A DNA stretch of 64,000 nucleotides, taken from NCBI GenBank assembly GCA_903885605.1, contig CAISJD010000082.1, positions 1 through 64,000 on the forward strand, in the 5' to 3' direction. How positions within the stretch are numbered: position 1 is the stretch's first letter; the number at the start of each line of letters is the position of its first letter. Both the position numbers and the translations under genes were made by a program. Below the pieces are notes generated by a model. The model was not told where the DNA came from. It searched no databases and saw only the letters and a list, made by a program, of their open reading frames with translations. Shown here in pieces: positions 16,882 through 26,581 of the stretch. This DNA comes from an uncultured Chthonomonas sp. (lineage in GTDB: Bacteria; Armatimonadota; Chthonomonadetes; Chthonomonadales; CAJBBX01).

Positions 16882-19067
16882 ACGCCACCTCGCCGCAGTC
16901 GCCTGCGCTGCCTGCGCAGGTCGGCCGCCGCACGTCGGAGCGCTACCGCGTCGGCCTCGGCACGCGCGGCCGCGCCGTCGGGCGCCGGCGCTACAGCGTA
17001 CCTCGCAGAGACCACGAGCGCGGTCAGGCTTCGGAGCCGCTCAGCGGCCTCGCCCAGGCCGCCCTGCTCCACGGCACGCCGTGCAAACTCATCGGCGGTC
17101 TCCGAGGGCGCCCTTCGCAAGCCCAGGTGCGCCAGCGCCGCGCCGGCGCCGGCGTAGCTGCGCATGATGCGCCGGACCTCGGGCGAGAGCGCGGAGTCCT
17201 TCGCGACGGACCTGCGACGATCAAACACCTCGCTCTTGAGCACGTAAAGGAGCGCAGCGAAGCACGCCAGCAGCATCAGCATCGGCAGTGGGCCGTTCGC
17301 ACGGAGCCGCTGCCAGAGCGACCGGCCTGCCGCGGCCACGGCGGCTCCGGCCCGAGGCGTCACGTCCTCGGCGTCCGATGTGGCATCGAACGGCACCCAG
17401 CCGAAGCCCGCGAAGTAGACCTCGGTCCACATGTGCTTGTCGCGATCGCGGACCAGGTAGAGGCGGCTAGAGCTCTCGTAGTCGCCAGTGGCAAAGCCTG
17501 ACGCCACGCGAGCGGGAATGCCCAGCGAACGGCACAGGACGGCCAACGAGGTAGCGAACGAGTCGCAGTAGCCCTCACGGCTCTCCAGGAGGAAGTGGCG
17601 GACGATATCCTGGTCGGTCGGCGCAGCCGCGGCGGCGAGGTTGTACTTGCAGCGCGAGGCCACCCACATCCGCAACGCCTCGACGCGGTCGACCTTCGTG
17701 CGCTTGCCGGCGGTCGCCTTCTCGGCCTCGGCCCGCACGGCCGCCAGCGCGTCCGGCGCCATGTCATCGAGGGCGATGTACCGGGCGGCGACCTCGTCGG
17801 GCGCCGGGCCGGCCTCGGTGCGTAGCGCCTGCGGATCAGTCTGGGGCGTCTCCGACTCAATGATGTAGACCAGCCCCGGTAGCGGCGTCGCCAGGCTCAG
17901 CGCGCCGCCGTCATCCTGCATGACGACGCCCACACGCCACGATCGGTAGGGCGGGATCAGCCGTACGGAGCGCATCTCGCCCGCGCCGTAGAGTTGCGTC
18001 ACCACGGCGTTCTGAGCCACGGAGACGGCATGCCGCAGTGTGCGCGGGCTCCCGGGCGTGGCGGTGATGACCGTCCGCTCGGGCAAGACCGTGACGCCGC
18101 GGTCCTGTAGGCGCTCATCGCCGCCCCAGCCGCCCGAGGGCGGCGCCTGCGCCCGAACACGCGGCACACTATCGTGGTCCAGCGTGTTGCGCCAACCGTG
18201 GCCTGTGTACGCGTCATACGTAGCTCCGCGCCAGAGCGCCGGCTCCGGCGAGCGGACCCGCAGCAGCACCGTGTCGGTCTTGGTCACGGGTCCGGTGCCG
18301 ACATCAACGCTGTTGGCCTCGCCCATGGTGACGACCGGCCCGCGGCTCATGCGGTCGGCCCCCTGGTTCATGGGCATCAGGCCCATAGGGAAAAGCACCT
18401 CCGAACCTACGTAGTGGATCGGAACGGCCAGTAGCCGCCCGCCCGCCACGGCGACGGCGACACAGACGACTGAGAGCGTCACATGGCCCAAGGCGATGCG
18501 GCCCGAGGCCTGGCGGCCCGGCGCACGTCCGGCGCCGCGATGCTCGTGGAGCGCCAGGAAGGTCGTGGCGGCTGCGAAGCCGACGAACAGGACCATCAAC
18601 TCGGGCTCCACCGTCATGGTGCCCACCACTCCGAACAGGCTCAGCGACGGCACCGTCATGAAGAGCATCCGTGGTCCGGACGACTGCGTGAACGAGAGGT
18701 AGACCAGGAGCCAGCCGAGGAAGAGCGCCATGCCCTGCTGGCGGTCGGAGAAGGCCCCCGAGGCCACGAGGCCGCGGAACGGACCCGCATCAGCCACGAG
18801 GCCCGCCGCCATCAGGGCGAAGACGACGGTGGCGCCGATCTCGGAGACGGCGGCAACGCCGGGCCGCGACCGGGCCGCCAGGCTGACCAGGGAGCCGGCC
18901 GCAGTCAGGCAGATCAGCAAGACCGGCGCGTCGGCCTGTGCGGCGTCGAGGCCGATGCGCAGCGAGAGCAACGCGCAAGCCGAAGCCGCAAAGGCGGCCG
19001 CGAACGCCACCGGGCTCAGGATGGCGGCCGGGCGCACCGAAGTCGCCTCAGGCTGCACGGAGGACAC
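16878..19067 (-). CDS. Membrane transglutaminase-like protein (TgpA/DUF3488 type)
   Basis: A 729-residue membrane protein: about six N-terminal helices (residues 15-215), a large extracytoplasmic region, the transglutaminase core, another helix (LPMLMLLACFAALLYVL) and a cytoplasmic tail. The core shows REGYCDSFATSLAVLCRSLGIPARV with the catalytic Cys, DKHMWTEVYF with His and WVPFDAT with Asp. Together with the upstream MoxR ATPase and DUF58 protein this is the common moxR/DUF58/TgpA module, probably acting on envelope proteins. The start overlaps the DUF58 gene by 20 bp. Confidence 0.88.
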   Translation of the reverse strand: MSSVQPEATSVRPAAILSPVAFAAAFAASACALLSLRIGLDAAQADAPVLLICLTAAGSLVSLAARSRPGVAAVSEIGATVVFALMAAGLVADAGPFRGLVASGAFSDRQQGMALFLGWLLVYLSFTQSSGPRMLFMTVPSLSLFGVVGTMTVEPELMVLFVGFAAATTFLALHEHRGAGRAPGRQASGRIALGHVTLSVVCVAVAVAGGRLLAVPIHYVGSEVLFPMGLMPMNQGADRMSRGPVVTMGEANSVDVGTGPVTKTDTVLLRVRSPEPALWRGATYDAYTGHGWRNTLDHDSVPRVRAQAPPSGGWGGDERLQDRGVTVLPERTVITATPGSPRTLRHAVSVAQNAVVTQLYGAGEMRSVRLIPPYRSWRVGVVMQDDGGALSLATPLPGLVYIIESETPQTDPQALRTEAGPAPDEVAARYIALDDMAPDALAAVRAEAEKATAGKRTKVDRVEALRMWVASRCKYNLAAAAAPTDQDIVRHFLLESREGYCDSFATSLAVLCRSLGIPARVASGFATGDYESSSRLYLVRDRDKHMWTEVYFAGFGWVPFDATSDAEDVTPRAGAAVAAAGRSLWQRLRANGPLPMLMLLACFAALLYVLKSEVFDRRRSVAKDSALSPEVRRIMRSYAGAGAALAHLGLRRAPSETADEFARRAVEQGGLGEAAERLRSLTALVVSARYAVAPAPDGAAARAEADAVALRRAAADLRRQRRRLRRGGV

Positions 19068-20307
19068 CGCCCACGCCCCGAAGCTGCAGCGGAAGCCCCG
19101 GCCCCGAGGCGACCACCAGCGGCGGCGCCTCGCCGGCGGCGCCGAACCAGGCCGGCGCCGGCGCGGCGGGCCCAGTGCCCGTGCTTGCGTAGATCAGCTG
19201 CAGGCCGACGCCCGCCGAGGCCAACTGGGTGCACGTGCCGACAAGCTCCGGCGAAGGGTCCGCGGTGAGGGCCACCAGAGTGACGCCGGGGTGGATCATC
19301 CCGGCCAGCGCGGGCAGCGCCTCGGCCAGGCTGCGAGGATCCTTGGGCGCGGCATGTGCCAGCGCGTCCAGCTGGGCCAGCAGGTGCGCCGAGCCTCGAG
19401 CCACAGCGAAGGCAGGCCCAAGCTCGGGGCCGCAGGCCAGGCCGACGGCGGCACCCGACGCCAGCCACATGGAAGCCAGTGAGGCGGCCGTGCGAACCAT
19501 CACCTCGAACGGGCCGTCCTCAGCGTTGCCGCCGGGCACTCCGCTCCAGCAGTCCAGCACAAGCAGGGCGGAGAGGGAACGGGCCTCCTCGAACTCCTTC
19601 ACGTTGAGCACGCCGGTGCGGGCGGTGGCGCGCCAGTGCATACGGCGCAGGGGGTCGCCGGGCTCGTAGGGGCGGGCGCCGTCCGGGTCCACTCCCGCTC
19701 CCCGTGCGGTCGCTCGGGCCATGTCGACGGCCCCGTAGCGCTCGGAACCGGGCAGTGTGAGCCACTGGATGGGCTCCGGGCGGGGATAGGCCACGATCGA
19801 GGTCTCCACCGGAAGCGGAAGGTGGAAGTCGACCACGCCCAACGGGTCGGAGGCCATGGCGACGGCGCGGTCGAACCGATGCACACCACGCCGTCGGACC
19901 AGTGCCGAGTAGGTTGCCCGGGCTCCGTCCGCGTCTGCCGTCACCTGCGCTTCCAGGTCGCCCTGGGGCGCCAAGTCGGCAGGCACCTCATCGCGGACGC
20001 GAAGCAGCGGGTAGAGCATGCCCGACCCGCCCTGGACGTTGAGCGTGATCTCCACAGTGTCCCCCGCCCAGACCGACTCCGGCGCGATCCGCGTGACACG
20101 AAGCCCGCGCACGGCACGTCGTCCCATGAAGAACGAGATCGCCGGAAGCAGCAGCAGCATGGCCGCCATGTAGCAGAGCAGGAAGCTGTTGGCGGCGGCG
20201 CCGGTGGCCGCGAGGAAGCCGACGGCGAAGACAATGAAGAGCCGCTTGATGCCGGACACGCCGCCCGGGGTCACGCACATGGCGGCGGTCGTGGCGGTCT
20301 CGCTCAC
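19048..20307 (-). CDS. DUF58 (VWA-like) protein
   Basis: A 419-residue DUF58 protein with two N-terminal TM helices (FIVFAVGFLAATGAAANSF and a following segment), a beta-rich stretch, then the family block DGARPYEPGDPLRRMHWRATARTG followed by LNVKEFEE, leading into a VWA-like domain (ALLVLDCWSG). I start at GTG 20307, which overlaps the moxR stop as GTGA, matching the 4-bp overlap habit of this operon; ATG 20280 is an alternative. Neighbours MoxR and transglutaminase fit the usual module, in which MoxR may chaperone the VWA protein. Confidence 0.87.
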   Translation of the reverse strand: MSETATTAAMCVTPGGVSGIKRLFIVFAVGFLAATGAAANSFLLCYMAAMLLLLPAISFFMGRRAVRGLRVTRIAPESVWAGDTVEITLNVQGGSGMLYPLLRVRDEVPADLAPQGDLEAQVTADADGARATYSALVRRRGVHRFDRAVAMASDPLGVVDFHLPLPVETSIVAYPRPEPIQWLTLPGSERYGAVDMARATARGAGVDPDGARPYEPGDPLRRMHWRATARTGVLNVKEFEEARSLSALLVLDCWSGVPGGNAEDGPFEVMVRTAASLASMWLASGAAVGLACGPELGPAFAVARGSAHLLAQLDALAHAAPKDPRSLAEALPALAGMIHPGVTLVALTADPSPELVGTCTQLASAGVGLQLIYASTGTGPAAPAPAWFGAAGEAPPLVVASGPGLPLQLRGVGGVLRAA

Positions 20308-21257
20308 TTCTGGGGCTCCAGCGGAACCGGCGTCCGCTGCACAGCCTCGGCCACGCACTGGGCGCCGCCGACACCGCGGATGCGATGCTCGGGGCGGACG
20401 ATCACACGGTGGCCCAGAGCCGAGACCGCGCTGCGCTTCACGTCGTCGGGCTTCACGAAGGTGCGCCCGTCCATGGCGGCAACGGCCTGCGCCAGATGGA
20501 GCAGCGAAAGCGAGGCGCGCGGGCTAGCGCCCAGCGAGAGGGCCGGATGCGACCGCGTGGCGCTGACGAGGCCCAGGACGTAGCCGTAGAGCTCATCCGA
20601 CACATAGACACTGCGGACCGCCTCCTGGGCCTGCGTCACGGTCTCCGGAGACATGACGGGCTGGATCTCGTCCACGGCGCCGGAGAGGCGCTGCGACTTG
20701 AGGATGGCGATCTCGTCATCGACAGACGGGTAGCCCACCGCGAGGCGCGCGGCGAAGCGGTCCAGCTGCGCCTCCGGCAACGGGTAGGTCCCCGCATGCT
20801 CCAGGTTGTTCTGAGTGGCGATGACGAAGAAGGGCGCGGGAAGCTGCCGCGTGACGCCATCCACCGTGACCTGCCGCTCCTCCATGCACTCGAGCAGCGC
20901 CGACTGGGTCTTGGGGGTGGTCCGGTTGATCTCATCGGCCAGCACGACGTGGGCGAAGACCGGCCCGGGGCGGAAGTCGAACTCGGCCGTCTTCTGGTTG
21001 AAGACCGACGTACCGGTGACATCCGACGGGAGGAGGTCCGGCGTGAACTGCAGGCGCTTGAAGGAGCACCCCAGGGCTCGGGCCAGGGACTTGGCCAGCG
21101 TCGTCTTGCCGACGCCGGGGATATCTTCGATCAGCAGGTGACCGCCCGAGAGCAGCGTCGCCACACAGGCCTCGATGGCGCCGCGCTTGCCCTTGATGGC
21201 CAGCTCCACCGAGTCCACGATGCGGTTGACGCTTGCCGCCACGTTGATAGGTTCCAA
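20304..21257 (-). CDS. MoxR-family AAA+ ATPase
   Basis: A 317-residue MoxR ATPase. Walker A is EDIPGVGKTTLAKS, Walker B VVLADEINRTTPKTQSALLECMEE, sensor 1 FFVIATQNNLEH, and the lid holds GASPRASLSLLHLAQA. I choose the TTG at 21257 because a GGAGG lies 6 nt before it and the product has normal family length; the open frame back to 21419 is hydrophobic and unlike the family. It heads the operon and is divergent from the GH116 gene at 21407. Confidence 0.88.
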   Translation of the reverse strand: MEPINVAASVNRIVDSVELAIKGKRGAIEACVATLLSGGHLLIEDIPGVGKTTLAKSLARALGCSFKRLQFTPDLLPSDVTGTSVFNQKTAEFDFRPGPVFAHVVLADEINRTTPKTQSALLECMEERQVTVDGVTRQLPAPFFVIATQNNLEHAGTYPLPEAQLDRFAARLAVGYPSVDDEIAILKSQRLSGAVDEIQPVMSPETVTQAQEAVRSVYVSDELYGYVLGLVSATRSHPALSLGASPRASLSLLHLAQAVAAMDGRTFVKPDDVKRSAVSALGHRVIVRPEHRIRGVGGAQCVAEAVQRTPVPLEPQK

Positions 21258-21406
21258 TGGCCACCTCCGTAGAAGTTTGACGCTCGCGTGGGCGGGCAGG
21301 TAATGCAGGTCCGAGGCCATGCACAGGGACATCGGTGCGCCCAGGCAGGATTCCGGGAGCCGCGCGGCCAAACCCATAGGACCGATATACGCGATCAGGG
21401 AGCCCC

Positions 21407-23965
21407 ATGATGCCGACACACGCCACCACGTTCGACCGATTGCGCCGATTCACCGGCCCCAGCCTGGCGAGGATCGCCTTCCCCCTCGGCGGGATCGGCA
21501 CCGGAACGGTCTCGCTGGGAGGCCGGGGACAGCTCTGCGACTGGGAGATCTTCAACCGGCCGGCCAAGGGCCGCGACCTGCCCTACACGTTCTTCGCGCT
21601 CTGGGCCCAGGCGGTCGGAAAGGAGCCCGTGGCCCGCGTGCTGGAGCGGCGCGTCCTGCCGCCCTACGACTGCGGCTTCGGCCTGCCCACGGGCGCGGTG
21701 AGCGGGCTGCCCCGGCTGGCGGAGTGCGAGTTCGTCGGCGGCTACCCGACGGCTGAGCTGGTGTTCACGGACGATGTCCTGCCGCTCGAGGTGCGCCTGG
21801 AGGCCATGAACCCCTTCATCCCCATGGATGACCGGTCCAGCGGCATGCCCATGGCCCTCTTCACCTGGTCGCTCACCAACACGGGCGCCGAGCCGGTCTC
21901 GGCCAGCCTCTGCCTGAGCCTCCTCAACGCCTGCGGGTACGACGGCGTCGACAAGCTGGGCAACAGGCACAACGCGGGCTTCGGCCAGAACCAGAACGCC
22001 TTCCGCCGCGAGGCCGGCATGGCGGGAGTGGCAATGACCACCGGCAAGTACGAGGCCGACAGCCCGCGCCACGCCACCATGGCCCTCGTCACGCCCTGGC
22101 CCGACATCTCCGTCGCCACCCGATGGGAGCGCGCCGGCTGGTGGGACGACGTGCAGAGCTTCTGGGACGACTTCGCGTCGGACGGCCGCCTCACCGACGA
22201 GCGGCCCGCCGATCCGACGCCCGACGGCCAGACCGACGTGGGCTCCGTGGCGGCGCTGGCCGAGATCGCGCCGGGGCAGACCGTACGGATTCCCTTCATC
22301 ATCGCGTGGCACGTGCCCAACCTGTCGAACCACTGGAACAGCGAAGAGGCCGTGAAGGGCAAGCCGCTCACCACCTACTACGCCGGCCTCTGGCCCGACG
22401 CATGGGCCGTCGCCCGCGAAGCGCTGGACCGCCTGCCCGCGCTGGAGGCCGGCACCGCTGCCTACCGCCGGGCGCTCTTCAGCAGCACGCTGCCCGACGA
22501 GGTGCTGGATGCCGCCTCGGCCAACGCCTCCATCCTGCGCACCACGACCTGTATGCGAACCGGCGACGGCCGCCTGAACGCCTTCGAGGGATGCGGCGAC
22601 AACTGCGGCTGCTGCCCCATGAACTGCACCCACGTCTGGAACTACGAGCAGGCCGTAGCGCACCTCTTCCCCGCCCTGGAGCGAACCGTCCGGTACACCG
22701 ACTTCGCGCACAACACCCGTCCCGACGGCAACATGGCGTTCCGCACGCTCCTGCCGCTGGTCGATCAGCTGTGGGACTTCAAGCCCGCGGCCGACGGCCA
22801 GATGGGCACCGTGCTGAAGGCCTACCGCGAGTGGCAGCAGGGCGGCGGAGACGACTTCCTGCAGGCGCTCTGGCCGGGCGTCGTCCGCGCGCTGGAGTAC
22901 GCCTGGAGCCATGGAAGCTGGGATGCCGACGGTGACGGCGTGATGGAGGGCGAGCAGCACAACACCTACGACATCGAGTTCTACGGCCCCAACACCATGA
23001 TGGGCACGCTCTACCTGGCCGCGCTGAAGGCCGGCGCCGAGATGGCCGAGGCCATGGGCGAGCCCGACCGCGCCTCCCGGTACCGCGACCTCTTCGCCCG
23101 GGGCGCGGCCGCCACCGCGGAGCGGCTCTGGAACGGCGAGTACTTCACCCAAACCGTCATACGGCCCGAAGGCGCCACGGACGAGCCGCGATACCAGTAC
23201 GGTGCGGGATGCCTCAGCGACCACCTGCTGGGCCAGTGGTTCGCCGAGGTCGTGGGGCTGGGCCACGTGCTGCCTGCCGACCAGGTCCGCTCTGCGCTGA
23301 AGGCCATCCATACCCACAACTTCCGGCCCGACCTGAGCGCCCACGCCTCGGTGCAGCGCGTCTATGCCTTGAACGACGAGGCGGGACTGCTCCTCTGCTC
23401 GTGGCCCAACGGCGGACGGCCCACCTATCCGTTCCCCTACGCAGACGAGGTCTGGACCGGGATCGAGTACCAGGTGGCCGCGCATATGCTTTACGAGGGG
23501 CTCATCGAGGAGGGGCTCTCTATCGTGCGGGCCGTGCGAAACCGGCACGACGGCCTGAAGCGGAACCCCTGGAACGAGTTCGAGTGCGGACACCACTACG
23601 CCCGGGCCATGGCCTCGTGGAGCCTCGTCACGGCGCTCTCAGGCTGCGTCTACCGTGCGCCGAAGCAGCAGATTCGCTTCGAGCCGCGCATCCGGTCGCA
23701 CGCCTTCCGCTGCTTCTTCACGGCGGGCACGGCTTGGGGCGTCATCGAGCAGGTCGGCGGCCCGGCCTACGTCGCCGAGCTGACGATCGAGTGGGGCGAG
23801 GTGACGCTGGCGGAGATCGTGCTGCCGCAATCGCCGTCGGGGCGCGCCAAGGCGGCCCTGAACGGGTCGCCCGTGGCGGCGCGCCGGACCGAGGGCGGCT
23901 CCTTCGTGCTTGAGGGCGGCGTGCAGCTGCGCGCAGGCGACGCACTCGTCCTGACGGTGGCCTGA
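21407..23965 (+). CDS. GH116-family glycosidase (DUF608), intact copy
   Basis: A cytosolic glycoside hydrolase of 852 residues without signal peptide. The N-terminal beta domain begins IAFPLGGIGTGTVSLGGRG, the GH116/GBA2 hallmark, and the C-terminal (alpha/alpha)6 barrel follows. By comparison with GBA2-type enzymes, E394 in NAFEGCGDNC is the candidate nucleophile and D522 in QHNTYDIEFYGPN the candidate acid/base. A Cys-rich loop (GCGDNCGCCPMNCTHVW) beside the nucleophile is striking. The family acts on beta-glucosides or beta-xylosides with retention. A paralogue follows 3 bp downstream, so they share one transcript. Confidence 0.85.
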   Translation: MMPTHATTFDRLRRFTGPSLARIAFPLGGIGTGTVSLGGRGQLCDWEIFNRPAKGRDLPYTFFALWAQAVGKEPVARVLERRVLPPYDCGFGLPTGAVSGLPRLAECEFVGGYPTAELVFTDDVLPLEVRLEAMNPFIPMDDRSSGMPMALFTWSLTNTGAEPVSASLCLSLLNACGYDGVDKLGNRHNAGFGQNQNAFRREAGMAGVAMTTGKYEADSPRHATMALVTPWPDISVATRWERAGWWDDVQSFWDDFASDGRLTDERPADPTPDGQTDVGSVAALAEIAPGQTVRIPFIIAWHVPNLSNHWNSEEAVKGKPLTTYYAGLWPDAWAVAREALDRLPALEAGTAAYRRALFSSTLPDEVLDAASANASILRTTTCMRTGDGRLNAFEGCGDNCGCCPMNCTHVWNYEQAVAHLFPALERTVRYTDFAHNTRPDGNMAFRTLLPLVDQLWDFKPAADGQMGTVLKAYREWQQGGGDDFLQALWPGVVRALEYAWSHGSWDADGDGVMEGEQHNTYDIEFYGPNTMMGTLYLAALKAGAEMAEAMGEPDRASRYRDLFARGAAATAERLWNGEYFTQTVIRPEGATDEPRYQYGAGCLSDHLLGQWFAEVVGLGHVLPADQVRSALKAIHTHNFRPDLSAHASVQRVYALNDEAGLLLCSWPNGGRPTYPFPYADEVWTGIEYQVAAHMLYEGLIEEGLSIVRAVRNRHDGLKRNPWNEFECGHHYARAMASWSLVTALSGCVYRAPKQQIRFEPRIRSHAFRCFFTAGTAWGVIEQVGGPAYVAELTIEWGEVTLAEIVLPQSPSGRAKAALNGSPVAARRTEGGSFVLEGGVQLRAGDALVLTVA

Positions 23966-23968
23966 CCG

Positions 23969-24949
23969 ATGGCGCGCTTCACGTACAAGGGCCGCAAGAC
24001 GGCTCAGATCTCCTTCCCGCTGGGCGGCATCGGGACCGGGAGCATCGGGCTGGGCGGCAACGGACGGCTTCTGGACTGGGAGATCTTCAACCGGCCGAAC
24101 AAGGGGAGCTTCAACGGCTTCTCTCACTTCGCCATCAAGGCCGAGGCGGGCGACCGTGTGCTGGATGCCCGCGTCCTGAACGGCGACCTGCCGCCGCCCT
24201 ACTCCGGCCAGTTTGGCCTGGGCGACTTCGGCTCATTCGGGTTCGGGGCGCCGCGGCAGACTATGGCGGGGATGCCGCACTTCCGGGCGGCCGAGTTCGA
24301 TGGGAGGTTCCCCATCGCCTGCCTGCGATTCATCGATCCGAGCTTCCCCGGGCGCGTGCGGCTGACGGCGCTCAACCCCTTCATTCCGGGCAACGAGCAG
24401 GACTCGGGCATCCCGGCCGCGCTCTTTGAGTTCGAGGTGCGGAACACGGGCGCGGAACCGGTCACCTACACCCTCGCGGGGACGCTGGCCAACCCGCTCC
24501 CCGCGCCGAACCTGCACATCGCTGCGGACGATCTCCGGTCGGTTACACTGGGCACGACGGGCCTGCCGACCGACGACCCCGGCTTCGGTGACCTGACGCT
24601 GGCCACGGACGCCGCCGACGCCGCCCTGCAGTCCTACTGGTACCGGGGCGGATGGAACGACAACCTGGAGGTCTACTGGCGCGACTTCACGGCGCCGGGC
24701 CTGCCGACGGACCGCGTCTACGCCGCCGACGCGGCCGGGCGCGACAACCACGCCACGCTGGCCGCCCGCATCACGGTGCCGCCGGGCAAGGCGGGCAAGG
24801 TGCGGTTCGTCATCAGCTGGAGCTTCCCCAACTGCACCAACTACTGGAACACCGGGTGCGGGGACGCCTGCGCCAAGGCGGGCCTGCCGCGCAACTGGCG
24901 CAACTGGTACGCCACGGTCTGGCCCAACTCGCGGGAGAGCGCCGGCTAG
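23969..24949 (+). pseudogene. GH116 paralogue, N-terminal half, ended by an in-frame TAG
   Basis: The first 326 residues of a second GH116 enzyme: ISFPLGGIGTGSIGLGGNG, WEIFNRPNKGSF and the N-terminal beta domain. It stops at TAG 24947-24949, and the same frame continues at once in the next 519 codons. Together the halves would give 846 residues, against 852 in the upstream paralogue. Gap-free alignment puts the TAG opposite a Glu codon (AREAL against AG-stop-VL), so one G-to-T change would explain it. Alone this half lacks the catalytic barrel. It is either a recent pseudogene, a split gene or a sequence error. Confidence 0.8.
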
Positions 24950-26509
24950 GTGCTGGCCAACTGGAAGCGGCTCGTGGCCGAGACCCGGACCTTCCGCGAC
25001 GCGCTCTTCGCCTCCACGCTACCCGAGGTGGCGCTGGACGCGATCTCCGCCAACCTGAGCATCCTCAAGTCACCCACGGTGATGCGGCTGGAGGACGGGG
25101 CCTTCTACGGCTTCGAGGGATGCCACCCGGGTTCGGGTTGCTGCGAGGGCTCCTGCACGCACGTCTGGAACTACGCCCAGGCGCTTCCCTTCCTCTTCCC
25201 GGCGCTGGAACGCTCCATGCGCGAGGCCGACTACCGGCACAACCTGCTCCCCTCGGGTGCTATGCCCTTCCGCATCCAGTTGCCGCTGGGCGTGGAGCCC
25301 TCGGGCTTCCGGCCCTGCGCCGACGGCCAGTTCGGCGGCGTCATGAAGACCTACCGGGACTGGAAGGTCTGCGGCGACACCGAGTGGCTTCGGCGGCTCT
25401 GGCCGGCGGTGAAGGCCTCCATCGAGTTCGCATGGAGCCCGCAGAACGCGGACCGCTGGGATCCGGACAGGACCGGCGTGCTGTGCGGCCGCCAGCACCA
25501 CACGCTGGACATGGAGCTGTTCGGTCCCAACGCATGGCTCACGGGCTTCTACCTGGGAGCGCTGCGGGCCGGCGCCGCCATGGCCGAGGCCCTGGGCGAG
25601 CCCGGCACGGCAGCCGACTACCGGGCCCTCGCGGAGCGTGGCGCGGCGTGGATTGACGCCAGCGTCTTCAACGGAAGCTACTATGCGCAGGAGGTCGACC
25701 TGACCGACAAGGCGACGCTGGAGGCCTTCGGCGCGCTGGAGTACTGGTCCGAGGAGCATGGCGAGATCAAGTACCAGGTCGGCAACGGCTGCGGCATCGA
25801 CCAGGCGCTGGCGCAATGGCACTCGGACCTCTACGGCCTGGGCGACCTGTTGGACCCGGACCACGTCCAGACGGCGCTGGCTTCGCTCTACAGGCACAAC
25901 TTCAAGGACCCCATCCGCAACCACTACAACCCCTGGCGCCTCTTCTGCCTGAACGACGAGGCGGGGCTGGTCATGTGCGATTGGCCCCAGGGCGCCTGCC
26001 AGCCGCGCATCCCGCTCACCTACGCGCAGGAGACCATGCACGGCTTCGAGTACGCGGCGGCGGGCCTCATGATCTCGCGGGGGCTGGTGGAGGAGGGCGA
26101 GCGCGTGGTGCAGGCCGTGCGCGACCGCTATGACGGCGAGGCCCGCAACCCGTGGAACGAGATCGAGTGCGGAAGCAACTACGCCCGCTCCATGGCATCC
26201 TACGGCCTGCTGCTGACCTACAGCGGCTTCACCTTCGACATGACGCGCGGGGCCATGGGCTTCGCGCCGGTGCGGTGGGTGGACGACCGCTTCCGGGCGT
26301 TCTGGAGCGTCGAAGGCGCGTGGGGCGACGTGGAGCTGACGCCCGCCTCCTGCCGCCTGACGGTGCTGCACGGTTCGCTGACGCTGAAGCGGCTGGAGCT
26401 TCCGTTCGCGCCGGCCAGCGTCGCCCTGGATGGCGCGGCCTTGCGGGCGGCCTCCGATGCCGGCGGCATCACCATCGGGCGCGGTTCCACGCTGGCGTGC
26501 GAGGCGTAG
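24950..26509 (+). pseudogene. GH116 paralogue, C-terminal catalytic half after the TAG
   Basis: The downstream 519 codons of the interrupted GH116 gene, which could begin at the GTG directly after the TAG. It contains the whole (alpha/alpha)6 catalytic barrel: [17 protein letters not shown] with the candidate nucleophile (residue 56 of this part) and [13 protein letters not shown] with the candidate acid/base (residue 187). A gene caller will report it as a separate glycosidase. There is only a distant GGGAG before the GTG, so independent translation looks weak. The reading frame shows no other lesion, so the stop must be recent, suppressed or erroneous. Confidence 0.8.
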
Positions 26510-26581
26510 CGGCGTGCGGCTATACTCTCGGCGCAAGGGCACAGGCCCCACAGGCGCCGCCGGCGCGAGGAGACGCGACAT

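Noticed and set aside
24900-25000. Pyrrolysine or programmed readthrough at the GH116 TAG
   Set aside because: No sign of pyl genes in the window and TAG is a normal stop for xerC, rsgA and others; a mutation or error is simpler.
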